DNA from: Frondihabitans australicus
GTDB lineage: Bacteria; Actinomycetota; Actinomycetes; Actinomycetales; Microbacteriaceae
Assembly (NCBI RefSeq): GCF_003634555.1
Contig: NZ_RBKS01000001.1
Coordinates: 3,348,001-3,412,000, forward strand
Length of the DNA: 64,000 nt
Direction: 5' to 3'
Shown: piece by piece, positions 1 to 7,860 of the stretch
Position numbering within the stretch: position 1 is the stretch's first letter
How the letters are laid out: each line of letters begins with the position of its first letter
The notes under the pieces: generated by a model
Database searches by the model: none
The model's input: only the letters and a program-made list of their open reading frames with translations
What the model was told of the DNA's origin: nothing
Position numbers and translations under genes: made by a program

Positions 1-309
1 GGCGCCTTCTCCCTGCTCGCGGCGGCGCTCGTCGAGGTCGTCGCGACCGGCGTTCTGGTGACGGTGATCCTCCGGGCGACGTCCGCCCGCGGCGCCGGCC
101 CGCTCGCGCCGATCGCGATCGGGTTCACGCTCACCGCGATGCTGCTGGTCTCGATCCCGATCGACAACGCGTCGCTCAACCCCGCCCGCTCGCTCGCGAC
201 CGCCCTCTACGGCGGCGGCGACTGGCTGGCTCAGCTCTGGGCGTTCGTCGTGTTCCCGGTCGTGGGCGCCGTGGCCGCCGGGGCGATCCACCGGCTCCTG
301 CGTCGCTAG
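1..309 (+). CDS. Aquaporin / MIP family channel, C-terminal part
   Basis: The open frame runs in from the left edge, so the start is outside the window; 102 residues remain. MIP channels pass water or glycerol through six membrane helices and two NPA half-helices. The second NPA box is visible as SLNPARSLATALYGG near residue 59, preceded by a hydrophobic helix and followed by the last helix (WAFVVFPVVGAVAAGAI) and a short basic tail. This order matches the end of AqpZ/GlpF proteins. Whether it prefers water or glycerol cannot be told from this half. It converges on the minus-strand Asp23-like genes, with 13 bp between the stop codons. Confidence 0.9.
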   Translation, partial: GAFSLLAAALVEVVATGVLVTVILRATSARGAGPLAPIAIGFTLTAMLLVSIPIDNASLNPARSLATALYGGGDWLAQLWAFVVFPVVGAVAAGAIHRLLRR

Positions 310-322
310 CGCGTCGCTCGCG

Positions 323-658
323 TCAGCCGATCGCGACGACCCGCACCCCGACCTTCGCGGGCGGGAGGTCCTCGAGGTCGAGCCGCGCGAGCACGACCGT
401 CGCCACCTCGCGAGCGACCGCAGGAGCCGACCGGTCGCCCCCGACGACCAGGTCGACCTCCAGCGTGGTCGCGCGGTCGTCCGCCGCGACGGTGATCGCG
501 CCGTGCGACGGGGCGGCCCCGAGGGGGAGTGCCGAGGCCAGGCGGCGGGTCAGGCGGGCGAACGCCGGCCGATCCTGCGCCCGGATGACGCCGGGGACAT
601 CGAGGATGAGCGCCTCGAGCTCGCCGCCGAGGGTGCTGAGCGCTGTGGCGTCGATCAC
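323..658 (-). CDS. Small Asp23/Gls24-like protein
   Basis: This 111-residue protein starts at a GTG that overlaps the previous stop by 4 bp (GTGA), which fixes the start; longer readings upstream run through another gene. The middle and C-terminal part (TLEVDLVVGGDRSAPAVARE, then VGVRVVAI) follows the beta-alpha-beta pattern of Asp23/Gls24 envelope-stress proteins, but the family match is distant. It is the last gene of the sigma factor-Asp23-Asp23 operon. Asp23 proteins in Firmicutes coat the membrane through the AmaP anchor; the same role is an inference here, supported by the divergent AmaP-like operon. Confidence 0.6.
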   Translation of the reverse strand: MIDATALSTLGGELEALILDVPGVIRAQDRPAFARLTRRLASALPLGAAPSHGAITVAADDRATTLEVDLVVGGDRSAPAVAREVATVVLARLDLEDLPPAKVGVRVVAIG

Positions 659-1221
659 GGGCGTCCTCCGTCGGCGAGGAGGTGGACGTCGCCCACCACG
701 ATGTCGATGGCCTCGACGGCGAGCTCGGTCTGGGCGGCGAGGCGGAGGCCCACGGCCGCGCGGACCTCGTCGGCCATGGCGGGCACGAACTCGCCCCGGA
801 GTGCGCTGATCGTGACCTCGACCCTCACGGGTGCGCCGATCGTCGACACGTCGCCGCGCAGCACGCACGAGATGACGATGGCGCCGTGCACGCCGTCTCC
901 GGCCTCGCGGATGAGGCCGCGGACCGCGCCCTCGGTGACCTGGAGCACGGCGCGCGGGTCGTCTCCGGCGATCGGGAGGTCGCGGCCCGAGCGGGCCTCG
1001 CGGCGCACGCGCTCCATGACCCCGCTCAGCCAGCCCGAGTCGGGTGCCGGGACGGCGTCGGCGTCGTCCTCGACCAGACGCGCCGAGAGGGAGCGCAGCC
1101 GCGCGAGCGCGACGAGCTGCGCCTGGTTCTCGGGGTCGTCCTCGATCGCCGGGTCGTACGGCAGCCTGCCGGCGTCGAGGTAGTCCGAGATGCGCTCGAG
1201 CGTCACGGTGTCGTCGCTCAT
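655..1221 (-). CDS. Asp23/Gls24 family protein with possible anti-sigma-like N-terminus
   Basis: The 188-residue protein starts at an ATG that overlaps the sigma-factor stop (ATGA) and has a good GGAGG ribosome site 7 nt upstream; a GTG two codons earlier is less likely. Residues about 95-185 form an Asp23/Gls24 domain (TEGAVRGLIREAGDGVHGAI at the start, then AVEAIDIVVGDVHL). Residues 1-85 are acidic, helical and contain LERISDYLDAGRLPYDPAIE, resembling the N-terminus of actinobacterial proteins placed directly after ECF sigma genes. The position suggests control of the sigma factor, but no zinc-binding anti-sigma motif is visible, so this is inference. Confidence 0.7.
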   Translation of the reverse strand: MSDDTVTLERISDYLDAGRLPYDPAIEDDPENQAQLVALARLRSLSARLVEDDADAVPAPDSGWLSGVMERVRREARSGRDLPIAGDDPRAVLQVTEGAVRGLIREAGDGVHGAIVISCVLRGDVSTIGAPVRVEVTISALRGEFVPAMADEVRAAVGLRLAAQTELAVEAIDIVVGDVHLLADGGRP

Positions 1222-1829
1222 CTCCACTCCTCCATCTCGTTGGTCAGTGTCTCGCGGGCCCGGGCCAGCTGGCCTCGCGCGGCGGCGACGGACAGCCCCA
1301 GGTGCTCGGCGATCTCGGCGTACGACTCGCCGCCGATCTCCCGGAGCAGCCAGCTCTGCCGCTGCAGGTCGGGCAGCCGCGCCAACGCCTCGCGAAGGCC
1401 GTCGACCGCCGCCGTGGCGCCCACGATGCGGGCCGGGTCGGCGGCGTCATCCACCGGCAGGATCGCCGACACCGCCTCGTCGTCCACATCCGCGGCCGGC
1501 TTCCTCGCCCGGATCAGGTCGAACGCCTTCCGAGACACGATCTTCATCATCCACCCCTTGGCGGCGGCGGGCTCCGCGAGTCTCGGCAACTCCCGCCAGA
1601 TCGTCACGGAGGCCTCCTGGACGGCGTCGTACGCGTCGGCCCGCGAGCCGGTCAGTCGCGTGGCGTACGCGGTCATGAGGGGGAGGTGTCGCCGCAGGAG
1701 GCTTTCGAACGCCGCCGCGTCGCCGTCCGCGGCCCGGATCGCGAGCGTGGAGTCGGGCAGGTCGGCGCCGGCGAGGGCCGCTCCGGTCGGGGCGGAGGCG
1801 CGCACGCGAGGCTCCTCGGCGAGGTTCAT
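1218..1829 (-). CDS. ECF-type RNA polymerase sigma-70 family factor
   Basis: This 203-residue protein has the two conserved ECF regions. Region 2 lies at about residues 40-105 (LLRRHLPLMTAYATRLTGSR, then DAVQEASVTIWRELPRL), and region 4 at 140-200 (LPDLQRQSWLLREIGGESYA, then the helix-turn-helix SVAAARGQLARARETL). I chose the ATG at 1829 because upstream in-frame codons lie in the divergent promoter region and lack family similarity; a GGGGAG lies 12 nt upstream. It is the first gene of an operon with two Asp23-like genes and is divergent from a second Asp23 operon, so it probably controls envelope-stress genes, including its own locus. Confidence 0.88.
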   Translation of the reverse strand: MNLAEEPRVRASAPTGAALAGADLPDSTLAIRAADGDAAAFESLLRRHLPLMTAYATRLTGSRADAYDAVQEASVTIWRELPRLAEPAAAKGWMMKIVSRKAFDLIRARKPAADVDDEAVSAILPVDDAADPARIVGATAAVDGLREALARLPDLQRQSWLLREIGGESYAEIAEHLGLSVAAARGQLARARETLTNEMEEWR

Positions 1830-1883
1830 CGGCCCAGCCAACTCCCCGATCCTGCGTGCCCGAAAAAAATCTCGAGAAAGTGC

Positions 1884-1915
1884 GTGACGAATCGCGAGGT
1901 CGATGCGTCCTATCC
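1884..1915 (+). promoter_or_regulatory. Candidate ECF-dependent promoter of the Asp23 operon
   Basis: GTGACGAATC (1884-1893) followed after 12 bp by CGTCCTATCC (1906-1915) resembles an ECF sigma promoter, with a TGAC-type -35 and a CGTC-type -10. It lies 51 bp upstream of the first plus-strand Asp23 gene, in the divergent region next to the sigma gene. Recognition by that sigma factor is an inference. Confidence 0.4.
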
Positions 1916-1966
1916 ATGAGGCGCCACCGATTCGACGCCTCGACGACTTCACGAAGGAGCACCACC

Positions 1967-2446
1967 ATGGCTGACAAGACCACCACGCCGATCACCCCGA
2001 CCGAGACCGCGCCCCGGGTCGACCGAGCCGCCACCGCGGTCACGACCACCAGCACGGGCACCGCGGCCCCCGGCAAGACCGTCATCGCCGACAGCGTCAT
2101 CTCGAAGGTCGCCGGCATCGCCGCCCGCGAGGTGCCCGGCGTGTACGCGCTCGGCGGCGGCGCCGCTCGTGCGTTCGGCGCCATCCGCGACGTGATCGGC
2201 TCGACCGACCTGTCGCAGGGCGTGCGCGTCGAGGTCGGCGAGACGCAGGTCGCCGCCGACGTCACCATCGTCGTCGAGTACCCCACCCCGATGAACGCCG
2301 TCGCCGAGGCCGTCCGCGCCGAGGTGGCTCGCGCCATCGAGCAGCTCGTCGGCATGGAGGTCGCCGAGGTCAACGTCGCGATCAACGACGTGCACATCCC
2401 CGGTGACGACGACGACGAGCAGGCACGCGAGAGCCGCGTCGCATGA
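1967..2446 (+). CDS. Asp23/Gls24 family envelope stress protein
   Basis: The 159-residue protein begins at an ATG with AAGGAG 7 nt upstream. After a Thr/Pro-rich stretch of about 45 residues the Asp23 domain follows: VIADSVISKVAGIAAREVPG, a GVRVEVGETQVAADVTIVVE strand pair, and the closing VAEVNVAINDVHIP. This is the canonical family pattern and the clearest Asp23 member of the locus. The C-terminus is acidic (GDDDDEQ). It overlaps the next gene by 4 bp and heads a five-gene operon of Asp23 and small membrane proteins. Confidence 0.9.
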   Translation: MADKTTTPITPTETAPRVDRAATAVTTTSTGTAAPGKTVIADSVISKVAGIAAREVPGVYALGGGAARAFGAIRDVIGSTDLSQGVRVEVGETQVAADVTIVVEYPTPMNAVAEAVRAEVARAIEQLVGMEVAEVNVAINDVHIPGDDDDEQARESRVA

Positions 2447-2634
2447 GTGCGACCGTGACAGGCATGGCCGTCGGCGCCGTCCTCGGCGTCGTGGCCGTGG
2501 CCTTCGGCTTCTGGGCCTTCGTGCTGGTCGCCGTCTTCATGGCGGTCGGCGCGCTCGTCGGCCGCATCGTGAGCGGCCGGATCGACGTCTCGAGTCTCGT
2601 CGACGCCCTCCGCGGACGGCGCTCGTCGTCATGA
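2443..2634 (+). CDS. Small membrane protein, DUF2273-like
   Basis: A 63-residue protein with one long hydrophobic hairpin region (GAVLGVVAVAFGFWAFVLVA and onwards) and a short positively charged tail (LRGRRSSS). Small proteins of this size and topology (DUF2273) commonly sit between Asp23 genes and are thought to tether Asp23 at the membrane. Start and stop overlap both neighbours by 4 bp (ATGA), so translation is probably coupled. Family assignment rests on size, topology and context. Confidence 0.7.
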   Translation: MSATVTGMAVGAVLGVVAVAFGFWAFVLVAVFMAVGALVGRIVSGRIDVSSLVDALRGRRSSS

Positions 2635-3089
2635 CCGACCTCCCGACAGCCCGTGGCGACGGCGCCGGTGTCCGCACCGGCACTGCCGACGGCTACGGCT
2701 CAGACGGGTGGTCGCCGGTTCCTGATTCCCTGGCGGCCACCTCCCCCACCTGGGCGCTCCCCGGCCACGTCAGCATCGCTCCGCGGGTCATCACTCGCGT
2801 GAGCGGGGCTGTCGTCGGCGAGGCGCTCGACATCGACCGACGTGACGTACGCGTCGAGGCATACGACGATTCCGGTCGCCTGGGCCTGCGCGTGTGGACG
2901 CCGGTGGGGATCTCCCCGCTCGCCGCCGACGCCGACGTGCCGGCAGGCGGCGTGCTCGGACTGCTGCGAGAGCTGCAGGCCACCGTGGCCACGCGGCTCC
3001 TGAGCATCGCCGACCGCGAGGTGTCGCGAGTCGACGTCACGGTCACCGGAAGCACCGTCGAGCGACCGTCCACGAGGAGAGTCCGATGA
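2631..3089 (+). CDS. Divergent Asp23/Gls24-like protein
   Basis: This 152-residue protein has an ATG overlapping the previous stop. After about 45 low-complexity residues it shows an Asp23-like arrangement: HVSIAPRVITRVSGAVVGEA, strands RDVRVEAYDDSGRLGLRVWT, an alpha helix (LLRELQATVATRLLSIADRE) and the final strand VSRVDVTVTGSTVE. It has no hydrophobic helix, so it is likely cytosolic and held by the neighbouring membrane proteins. The assignment is weaker than for the first gene of the operon because the core motif is degenerate. Confidence 0.6.
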   Translation: MTDLPTARGDGAGVRTGTADGYGSDGWSPVPDSLAATSPTWALPGHVSIAPRVITRVSGAVVGEALDIDRRDVRVEAYDDSGRLGLRVWTPVGISPLAADADVPAGGVLGLLRELQATVATRLLSIADREVSRVDVTVTGSTVERPSTRRVR

Positions 3090-3727
3090 GCGCCACCACA
3101 CCCATCGTTACGGGCGTCGCTGCTCCGGACGACGGAGTGCGGCCCGGGGGAGACAATGCCCGGGCGTACCGTCGGATCCTGCGACGCGAGACCCATTCGT
3201 CGCGATCGCGAGCCACCATCACGGTGCTCGTCGCGCTGATCGTCGTCGCCGCCTGGACCGGCCTCGAATCCGTCTATGCCGCTCTCGGCATGAAAGCGAT
3301 CCTGTACTCGCCCGTCGACGTGCTCTCCACGCTCGCCGCCGCGGCCCGCCACCAGGGGGCCCTCGTGATCGCCGTCGGCATCGCCTGCGCGATCGTCGGC
3401 GTGATCCTCATCGTCATCGCCCTCGCGGCAGGCCGTCGCGGCCGCCACACCATCGACGACCCGCGACTCGCCGTCGTCGTCGACGACCATGTGGCGGCCG
3501 CCGTGCTCGCCCGGAAGACCCGCGTGGCCGCCGGACTCGCACCCGGACAGGTCAACGCCTGGGTCGCCCGCCGGTCGGCACGAGTCACGCTCACCCCGTC
3601 GACCGGAACCACGGTCGACCGCGAACGCGTGCTCGACGCAACGCGCGAGCACCTGCTCGAGACTCCATATCTCCCCCCGATCACCGTCGACGTGCGCGTC
3701 ACCGACTCCGGAAGGCTGGGCGCATGA
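3086..3727 (+). CDS. Two-helix membrane protein, DUF6286-like, Asp23 operon
   Basis: The 213-residue protein has a charged N-terminus, two membrane helices at about residues 45-65 (ITVLVALIVVAAWTGLESVY) and 95-120 (GALVIAVGIACAIVGVILIV), then a C-terminal soluble domain ending in ITVDVRVTDSGRLGA. Such proteins recur in actinobacterial Asp23 operons (DUF6286-like). The soluble part resembles the beta-alpha fold of the AmaP C-terminus. Its start ATG overlaps the previous stop. The function is unproven; a membrane platform for Asp23 proteins is the contextual guess. Confidence 0.6.
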   Translation: MSATTPIVTGVAAPDDGVRPGGDNARAYRRILRRETHSSRSRATITVLVALIVVAAWTGLESVYAALGMKAILYSPVDVLSTLAAAARHQGALVIAVGIACAIVGVILIVIALAAGRRGRHTIDDPRLAVVVDDHVAAAVLARKTRVAAGLAPGQVNAWVARRSARVTLTPSTGTTVDRERVLDATREHLLETPYLPPITVDVRVTDSGRLGA

Positions 3728-4335
3728 CCTCGTCGAACCGTTTCCTCAACCGCCTCTTCCTCGCGGTCGTCGGCATCGTCACGCTCGCCGTGGGCGCTGC
3801 GCTCGTGCTGGTCGCCCTCCCGGGCGTCGCTGCGGGGCGCGACGCAGTCTCGACCTGGTCCGATGCGCAGGCGACGGCCCTCCGCGACACCCCCCTGACC
3901 GGTGTCGGCTCGCTGACGGGCAGCTCTCTGCCGTGGCTCCTCGCGATCCTGTGCCTCGTCGTCATCGTCGTCGCGGTGCTCGCGGCGGCGACCCGGGGTC
4001 GTGGCCGGACCGACCGCATCCTGGAGTCCGAGAGCCCCGCGGGCGGCATCGTCATCGGCGCCCGCTTCGCCGAGACCGCCCTCGAAGACGCGCTCTCAGG
4101 CCGTCGAGACATCGCCGGCGTGAACGTCGCCGCCTATCGGCTGCGCGGCTCGGCCGCCCTCAAGGTCAAGGTGCGGCTGGCAGCAGGAGCCGAGCCCGGT
4201 CCCGTCGTCGACGCCACCTCCGGTGCGGTCACGGGGCTCGACCGGGTCCTCGGCGGCGGTGCGCACGTGCCGGTGCTGCTGGAGGTCGTCGGCGCCTCGG
4301 CGATCCGGCCGGGTGCGGACTCGCGCGTCCGCTAG
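3724..4335 (+). CDS. AmaP-like alkaline-shock membrane anchor protein
   Basis: The 203-residue protein has an N-terminal helix (LFLAVVGIVTLAVGAALVLV), an extracytoplasmic loop of about 45 residues, a second helix (WLLAILCLVVIVVAVLAAA) and a cytoplasmic domain of about 100 residues rich in short strands. This layout (two helices spaced by about 50 residues plus a C-terminal domain) is that of AmaP, which anchors Asp23 in Staphylococcus. It closes the five-gene operon, overlapping the previous gene by 4 bp. Sequence identity to AmaP is not checkable here, so the name rests on topology and context. Confidence 0.65.
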   Translation: MTSSNRFLNRLFLAVVGIVTLAVGAALVLVALPGVAAGRDAVSTWSDAQATALRDTPLTGVGSLTGSSLPWLLAILCLVVIVVAVLAAATRGRGRTDRILESESPAGGIVIGARFAETALEDALSGRRDIAGVNVAAYRLRGSAALKVKVRLAAGAEPGPVVDATSGAVTGLDRVLGGGAHVPVLLEVVGASAIRPGADSRVR

Positions 4336-4379
4336 CGACGCGCCCCGTTCGTCACCGGCGGTTGGGACGCCCTAGCTCT

Positions 4380-5363
4380 TCAGCGCACCCGAAGAAGGAA
4401 CTTGCCGATGTGCCCGCCGGCCTCGAGCTGCCGGTGGGCCTCGGCCGCCTCGGCGAGCGGCAGCACGTGGTCCACGACGGGTCGCACGGCGCCGCCTTCG
4501 ATCAGCGGCCAGACGTTCTCGCGGACTCCCGCGATGATGGCGGCCTTCTCGGCCAGGGGTCTCGGCCGGATGGTCGTGCCGTGGATCCTGCCCCTCTTCA
4601 TCATCAGCGAGCCGAGCGCGAACGTCGACGGCTCGCCGCTCTGGTTCGCGATGACCATGACGCGGCCGCCGACCGCGAGGGCGGAGACATTGCGAGGCAG
4701 GTAGTCGCCGCCGACGAGGTCGAGGATCACGTCGGCGCCGTGGCCGTCTGTGGCCGCCTTGACCTCCTCGACGAAGTCCGCCTCGTGGTAGTTCAGGCCC
4801 CTCGCGCCGAGGCTCTCGACGAACGAGACCTTCGCGGCTGATCCCACGGTCGTGATCACGTCGGCCCCGAGAGCCCGGGCGACCTGGATCGCCATCGACC
4901 CGATGCCGCTCGTGCCGCCGTGGACGAGGAGAGTCTCGTCGGCGGCCAGCTCGCCGAGCATGAACACGTTCGACCAGACGGTCGCGGCGGCCTCGGGCAG
5001 CGCGGCGGCGTCGACCAGCGACACGCCCTCGGGTCGGGGGAGGACGAGTGAGGCGTGGACGGCGACCCGCTCGGCGTAGCCGCCGCCGGGCAGGAGGGCG
5101 CAGACCTCGTCGCCGACGGACCATCCGACCACGTCGACCCCGACATGCGCGATCGTGCCCGACACCTCCATGCCCAGCCACGCGGGCGCACCCGGCGGCG
5201 GTGGATAGCCGCCGGCCCGCTGCGACAGGTCGGCGTGGTTCATGCCCGCCGCTGCGACGTCGATCAGCACCTCCGCGGAGCCGGGTACGGGGTCGTCGAC
5301 CTCGCCCGCCTCGAGCACCTCGGGTCCGCCGCTTCGGGAATTCAGGATCGCCAGCACACGCAC
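4380..5363 (-). CDS. Zinc-free quinone oxidoreductase (MDR superfamily)
   Basis: A 327-residue NAD(P)H:quinone oxidoreductase-type protein. The GroES-like half is at residues 1-120 (AGMNHADLSQRAGGYPPPPG) and the Rossmann half follows (LLVHGGTSGIGSMAIQVARA near residue 145). The DLVGGDYL and GTTIRPRP segments match the PIG3/TP53I3-like quinone reductase group, and zinc-ligand cysteines are absent. I chose GTG at 5363 because the fold begins there and a GGAG lies about 8 nt upstream, whereas the open frame continues meaninglessly across the opposite-strand dcd gene. The first codons contain a half copy of the repeat described nearby. Confidence 0.88.
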   Translation of the reverse strand: MRVLAILNSRSGGPEVLEAGEVDDPVPGSAEVLIDVAAAGMNHADLSQRAGGYPPPPGAPAWLGMEVSGTIAHVGVDVVGWSVGDEVCALLPGGGYAERVAVHASLVLPRPEGVSLVDAAALPEAAATVWSNVFMLGELAADETLLVHGGTSGIGSMAIQVARALGADVITTVGSAAKVSFVESLGARGLNYHEADFVEEVKAATDGHGADVILDLVGGDYLPRNVSALAVGGRVMVIANQSGEPSTFALGSLMMKRGRIHGTTIRPRPLAEKAAIIAGVRENVWPLIEGGAVRPVVDHVLPLAEAAEAHRQLEAGGHIGKFLLRVR

Positions 5364-5400
5364 GATTCTGCTCCGCCTGCCTTCGGGCCTTCGCAGGAGG

Positions 5401-5533
5401 GCGCGACGGGCGAAGCCTGAATTGCCGCACGGGGCCGGCCGTGACGCGCGGTGGCGCGACGGGCGGAACCTGAATTGCCGAACGGGGCCGACCGTGACGC
5501 GGGGCGGCGCCACGAGCGGAGCCTGAATTGCCG
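5401..5533. repeat. 53-bp tandem repeat, two full units plus a partial third
   Basis: Units start at 5401, 5454 and 5507. The core CCTGAATTGCCG recurs at 5416, 5469 and 5522, exactly 53 bp apart, with only scattered substitutions between the first two units. It fills the gap between the divergent oxidoreductase and dcd genes. The same core with flanks (GAGCGGAGCCTGAATT) recurs inverted in crtI and directly in crtYe, so the unit is also dispersed. There are no unique spacers, so it is not a CRISPR. Confidence 0.9.
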
Positions 5534-5564
5534 TCACACCCGGCGAGTCGCCCCGCCGTCGCCC

Positions 5565-5570
5565 TAGGCT
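5565..5570 (+). promoter_or_regulatory. Leaderless -10 element of dcd
   Basis: TAGGCT lies 6 nt upstream of the GTG start of dcd and there is no ribosome-binding site. The spacing is that of actinobacterial leaderless transcripts, whose first base is the start codon. Confidence 0.7.
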
Positions 5571-5576
5571 GTTCCC

Positions 5577-6173
5577 GTGCTGCTCTCCGACCGCGACATC
5601 AAGGCCGAACTCGATCTCGGGCGCATCGGCCTCGACCCGTACGATCCGGCCCTGATCCAGCCGTCGAGCATCGACGTCCGTCTCGACCGGTACTTCCGGC
5701 TGTTCGACAACCACAAATACCCGTTCATCGACCCGGCGGAGGACCAGCCCGAGCTGACGCACCTGGTCGAGGTCGCGCCCGACGAGCCGTTCATCCTGCA
5801 CCCGGGCGAGTTCGTGCTCGGCTCCACCTACGAGCTGGTCACTCTGCCCGACGACATCGCGGCGCGACTCGAGGGCAAGTCGTCGCTGGGCCGCCTTGGC
5901 CTCCTCACCCACTCGACGGCGGGCTTCGTCGACCCCGGCTTCTCGGGCCACGTGACCCTCGAGCTGAGCAACGTGGCGACCCTGCCGATCAAGCTCTGGC
6001 CCGGCATGAAGATCGGCCAGATCTGCTACTTCCGGCTCTCCAGCCCCGCCGAGAACCCGTACGGCTCGGAGATCTACGGCAGCCGCTACCAGGGCCAGCG
6101 CGGGCCGACGGCGTCGCGCTCCTTCCAGAACTTCACGCGGACCGACACCGGCGCGGCCCCGTCGCGGCAGTGA
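5577..6173 (+). CDS. dcd: dCTP deaminase, probably bifunctional (dCTP to dUMP)
   Basis: The 198-residue protein carries the full Dcd signature: [20 protein letters not shown] early, the catalytic and nucleotide-binding core [20 protein letters not shown] around residues 102-121, then [12 protein letters not shown] and [19 protein letters not shown]. The wording is very close to the actinobacterial/archaeal bifunctional enzyme that deaminates dCTP and hydrolyses the product to dUMP for thymidylate synthesis. The usual family length is about 190. The GTG start follows a leaderless promoter. Bifunctionality is inferred from family resemblance. Confidence 0.95.
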   Translation: MLLSDRDIKAELDLGRIGLDPYDPALIQPSSIDVRLDRYFRLFDNHKYPFIDPAEDQPELTHLVEVAPDEPFILHPGEFVLGSTYELVTLPDDIAARLEGKSSLGRLGLLTHSTAGFVDPGFSGHVTLELSNVATLPIKLWPGMKIGQICYFRLSSPAENPYGSEIYGSRYQGQRGPTASRSFQNFTRTDTGAAPSRQ

Positions 6174-6194
6174 CCGCCACCCGATGAGGTCTCG

Positions 6195-7808
6195 GTGACG
6201 TACCCGCGGCGACTCGAGCGGACCGGCGGCCCGCGACGACGAGCGCTCGCCGCCGCCGTCGCGCTGGCGGTCGCGGTGACGGCGGCCGGCTGCACGTCGT
6301 CCGACACGACCGCCGACCAGAAGGGCCCGACCCTCACCGTCGACACGGCGTTCGACCTCACCGCGCTCGACCCCGGCCGCATGTACGAGTCGACGGGCGA
6401 GCTGATCGACCACGCGCTGTATGAGACCCTGCTCACCTACGGCGGCGCGCACCACGACGACGTGACCCGCGTCGAACCGGGCCTGGCGACCCTGCACGAG
6501 TCGTCCGACGCGAAGACCTTCACGCTCACTCTGCGAGGCTCACCGCGGTTCTCCGACGGCACGCCACTCACCGCCGACGACGTCGTCTTCTCGCTCGATC
6601 GAGTGATCGGGCTCAAGGCCGGCCCGGCGTTCCTCCTCGCCGGCGTGCGGGTGAAGAAGCGGAGCCCGACGTCGGTCGTGCTCACGACCGCGAAGCCGAC
6701 CCCGGCGCTGCCGGCGATCCTGGCGAACCCGGCCACGGGCATCCTGAACGCGAAGGTCGTGAAGGCGCACGGCGGCACGACCGGCCAGGGCGACACGGCG
6801 CGGCGGTATCTCGACCGCCACTCGGCCGGATCCGGGCCGTACGAGCTCGTCTCGTCGATGCCCGGCCAGCAGGTCGTGCTGCAGGCGAATCCGGACTACG
6901 CGGGCCCCGAGCCGACCTACGGGCGCATCGTGGTGCGCGACGCCGCGTCGACCAGCCAGGTGGGAGACCTGCGGCAGGGTCATGCCCAGGTGGCCCTTGA
7001 CCTGTCTCCGTCGGACGCGAGCGGTCTCGGCCGCTCGGCGAGGGTGACCGCGACCGCCTCGTCGACCCTGGTGTTCCTGTTCCTCAACCAGGATCCGACG
7101 GTCTCCTCGATCACGAGCAACCCGTACTTCGTGCGCGCCGTGAAGGAGGCGCTGGACTACCCGGCCCTGGCGAAGGCCGCGGGCCGCGGAGCCCGCCAGG
7201 CGAACGGTGTCGTGCCCAGCCTCTTCGTCGGCGCTCTCCCCGACGCCGACGCCCTTACGCAGAACACCGCCGCCGCGAAGTCCGACCTCTCCCTCTCGGG
7301 CTACGCCGGCCAGCAGATCACCCTCGACGTCCCGAGCGACGTGACGGTCGGCGGGGTCTCCCTCACCGAGCTGGCGTCGCGCGTCTCCGACCAGCTCGCG
7401 GCGGTCGGAATCGACGTCGCCGTCGACGACGCCCCGCAGTCCACGCAGCTCGACGACTACCGCAACGGCCTCGAGCAGGCCGGGCTCTGGTATTGGGGCG
7501 CCGACTACCCCGACCCGAGCGACTACCTCGGCTTCACACCCGGCGGCGCACTCGGCACCCGGGCGGGTTGGGGCGCAGGAGCAGACGACACCGTCACCGA
7601 CCTCGCCACCCTGGCGTCCCGCCCCGCCTCCTCGGCCGACCGGGCGAGTCGTTTCGGAGCCCTGCAGCGCGCCCTGAACGCCACCGGCCCGTTCGTCCCA
7701 CTGATCCAGCCGGCCGCCACCATCGCCGCCCGCCCCCGCGTCACCGGTGTCGCGTACAACCCGGTTTGGACGCTGGACCTCGCCACCCTCGGGCGCGCGA
7801 AGGGCTGA
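6195..7808 (+). CDS. ABC transporter substrate-binding lipoprotein, family 5 (peptide type)
   Basis: The 537-residue exported protein has a basic N-terminus, a hydrophobic core and lipobox VTAAGC, with the lipidated Cys at about residue 33. The SBP_bac_5 fold follows, with the family hallmarks FDLTALDPGRMYE, FTLTLRGSPRFSDGTPLTAD and YWGADYPDPSDYLGF. Such proteins deliver oligopeptides, nickel or other ligands to an ABC permease; none is encoded next to it, so it may be an orphan receptor. It starts 21 bp after dcd at a GTG with a weak GAGGT. The substrate cannot be predicted. Confidence 0.9.
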   Translation: MTYPRRLERTGGPRRRALAAAVALAVAVTAAGCTSSDTTADQKGPTLTVDTAFDLTALDPGRMYESTGELIDHALYETLLTYGGAHHDDVTRVEPGLATLHESSDAKTFTLTLRGSPRFSDGTPLTADDVVFSLDRVIGLKAGPAFLLAGVRVKKRSPTSVVLTTAKPTPALPAILANPATGILNAKVVKAHGGTTGQGDTARRYLDRHSAGSGPYELVSSMPGQQVVLQANPDYAGPEPTYGRIVVRDAASTSQVGDLRQGHAQVALDLSPSDASGLGRSARVTATASSTLVFLFLNQDPTVSSITSNPYFVRAVKEALDYPALAKAAGRGARQANGVVPSLFVGALPDADALTQNTAAAKSDLSLSGYAGQQITLDVPSDVTVGGVSLTELASRVSDQLAAVGIDVAVDDAPQSTQLDDYRNGLEQAGLWYWGADYPDPSDYLGFTPGGALGTRAGWGAGADDTVTDLATLASRPASSADRASRFGALQRALNATGPFVPLIQPAATIAARPRVTGVAYNPVWTLDLATLGRAKG

Positions 7809-7815
7809 CCCCGGC

Positions 7816-7860
7816 CGCGCCTACTGCAGCCGCACCTACCGAAGCCGGACCTACCGCGGC
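7816..7860. repeat. Three imperfect 15-bp tandem units at the end of idi
   Basis: Units start at 7816, 7831 and 7846 and share CGNRCCTACYGNRGC. The last unit contains the idi stop codon. Because 15 is a multiple of three, each unit puts a TAG in the idi frame, giving three stops in series just beyond the gene. Confidence 0.7.

Noticed and set aside
5401-5533. CRISPR-like array
   Set aside because: The 53-bp units are contiguous with no unique spacers, and no cas gene is nearby.
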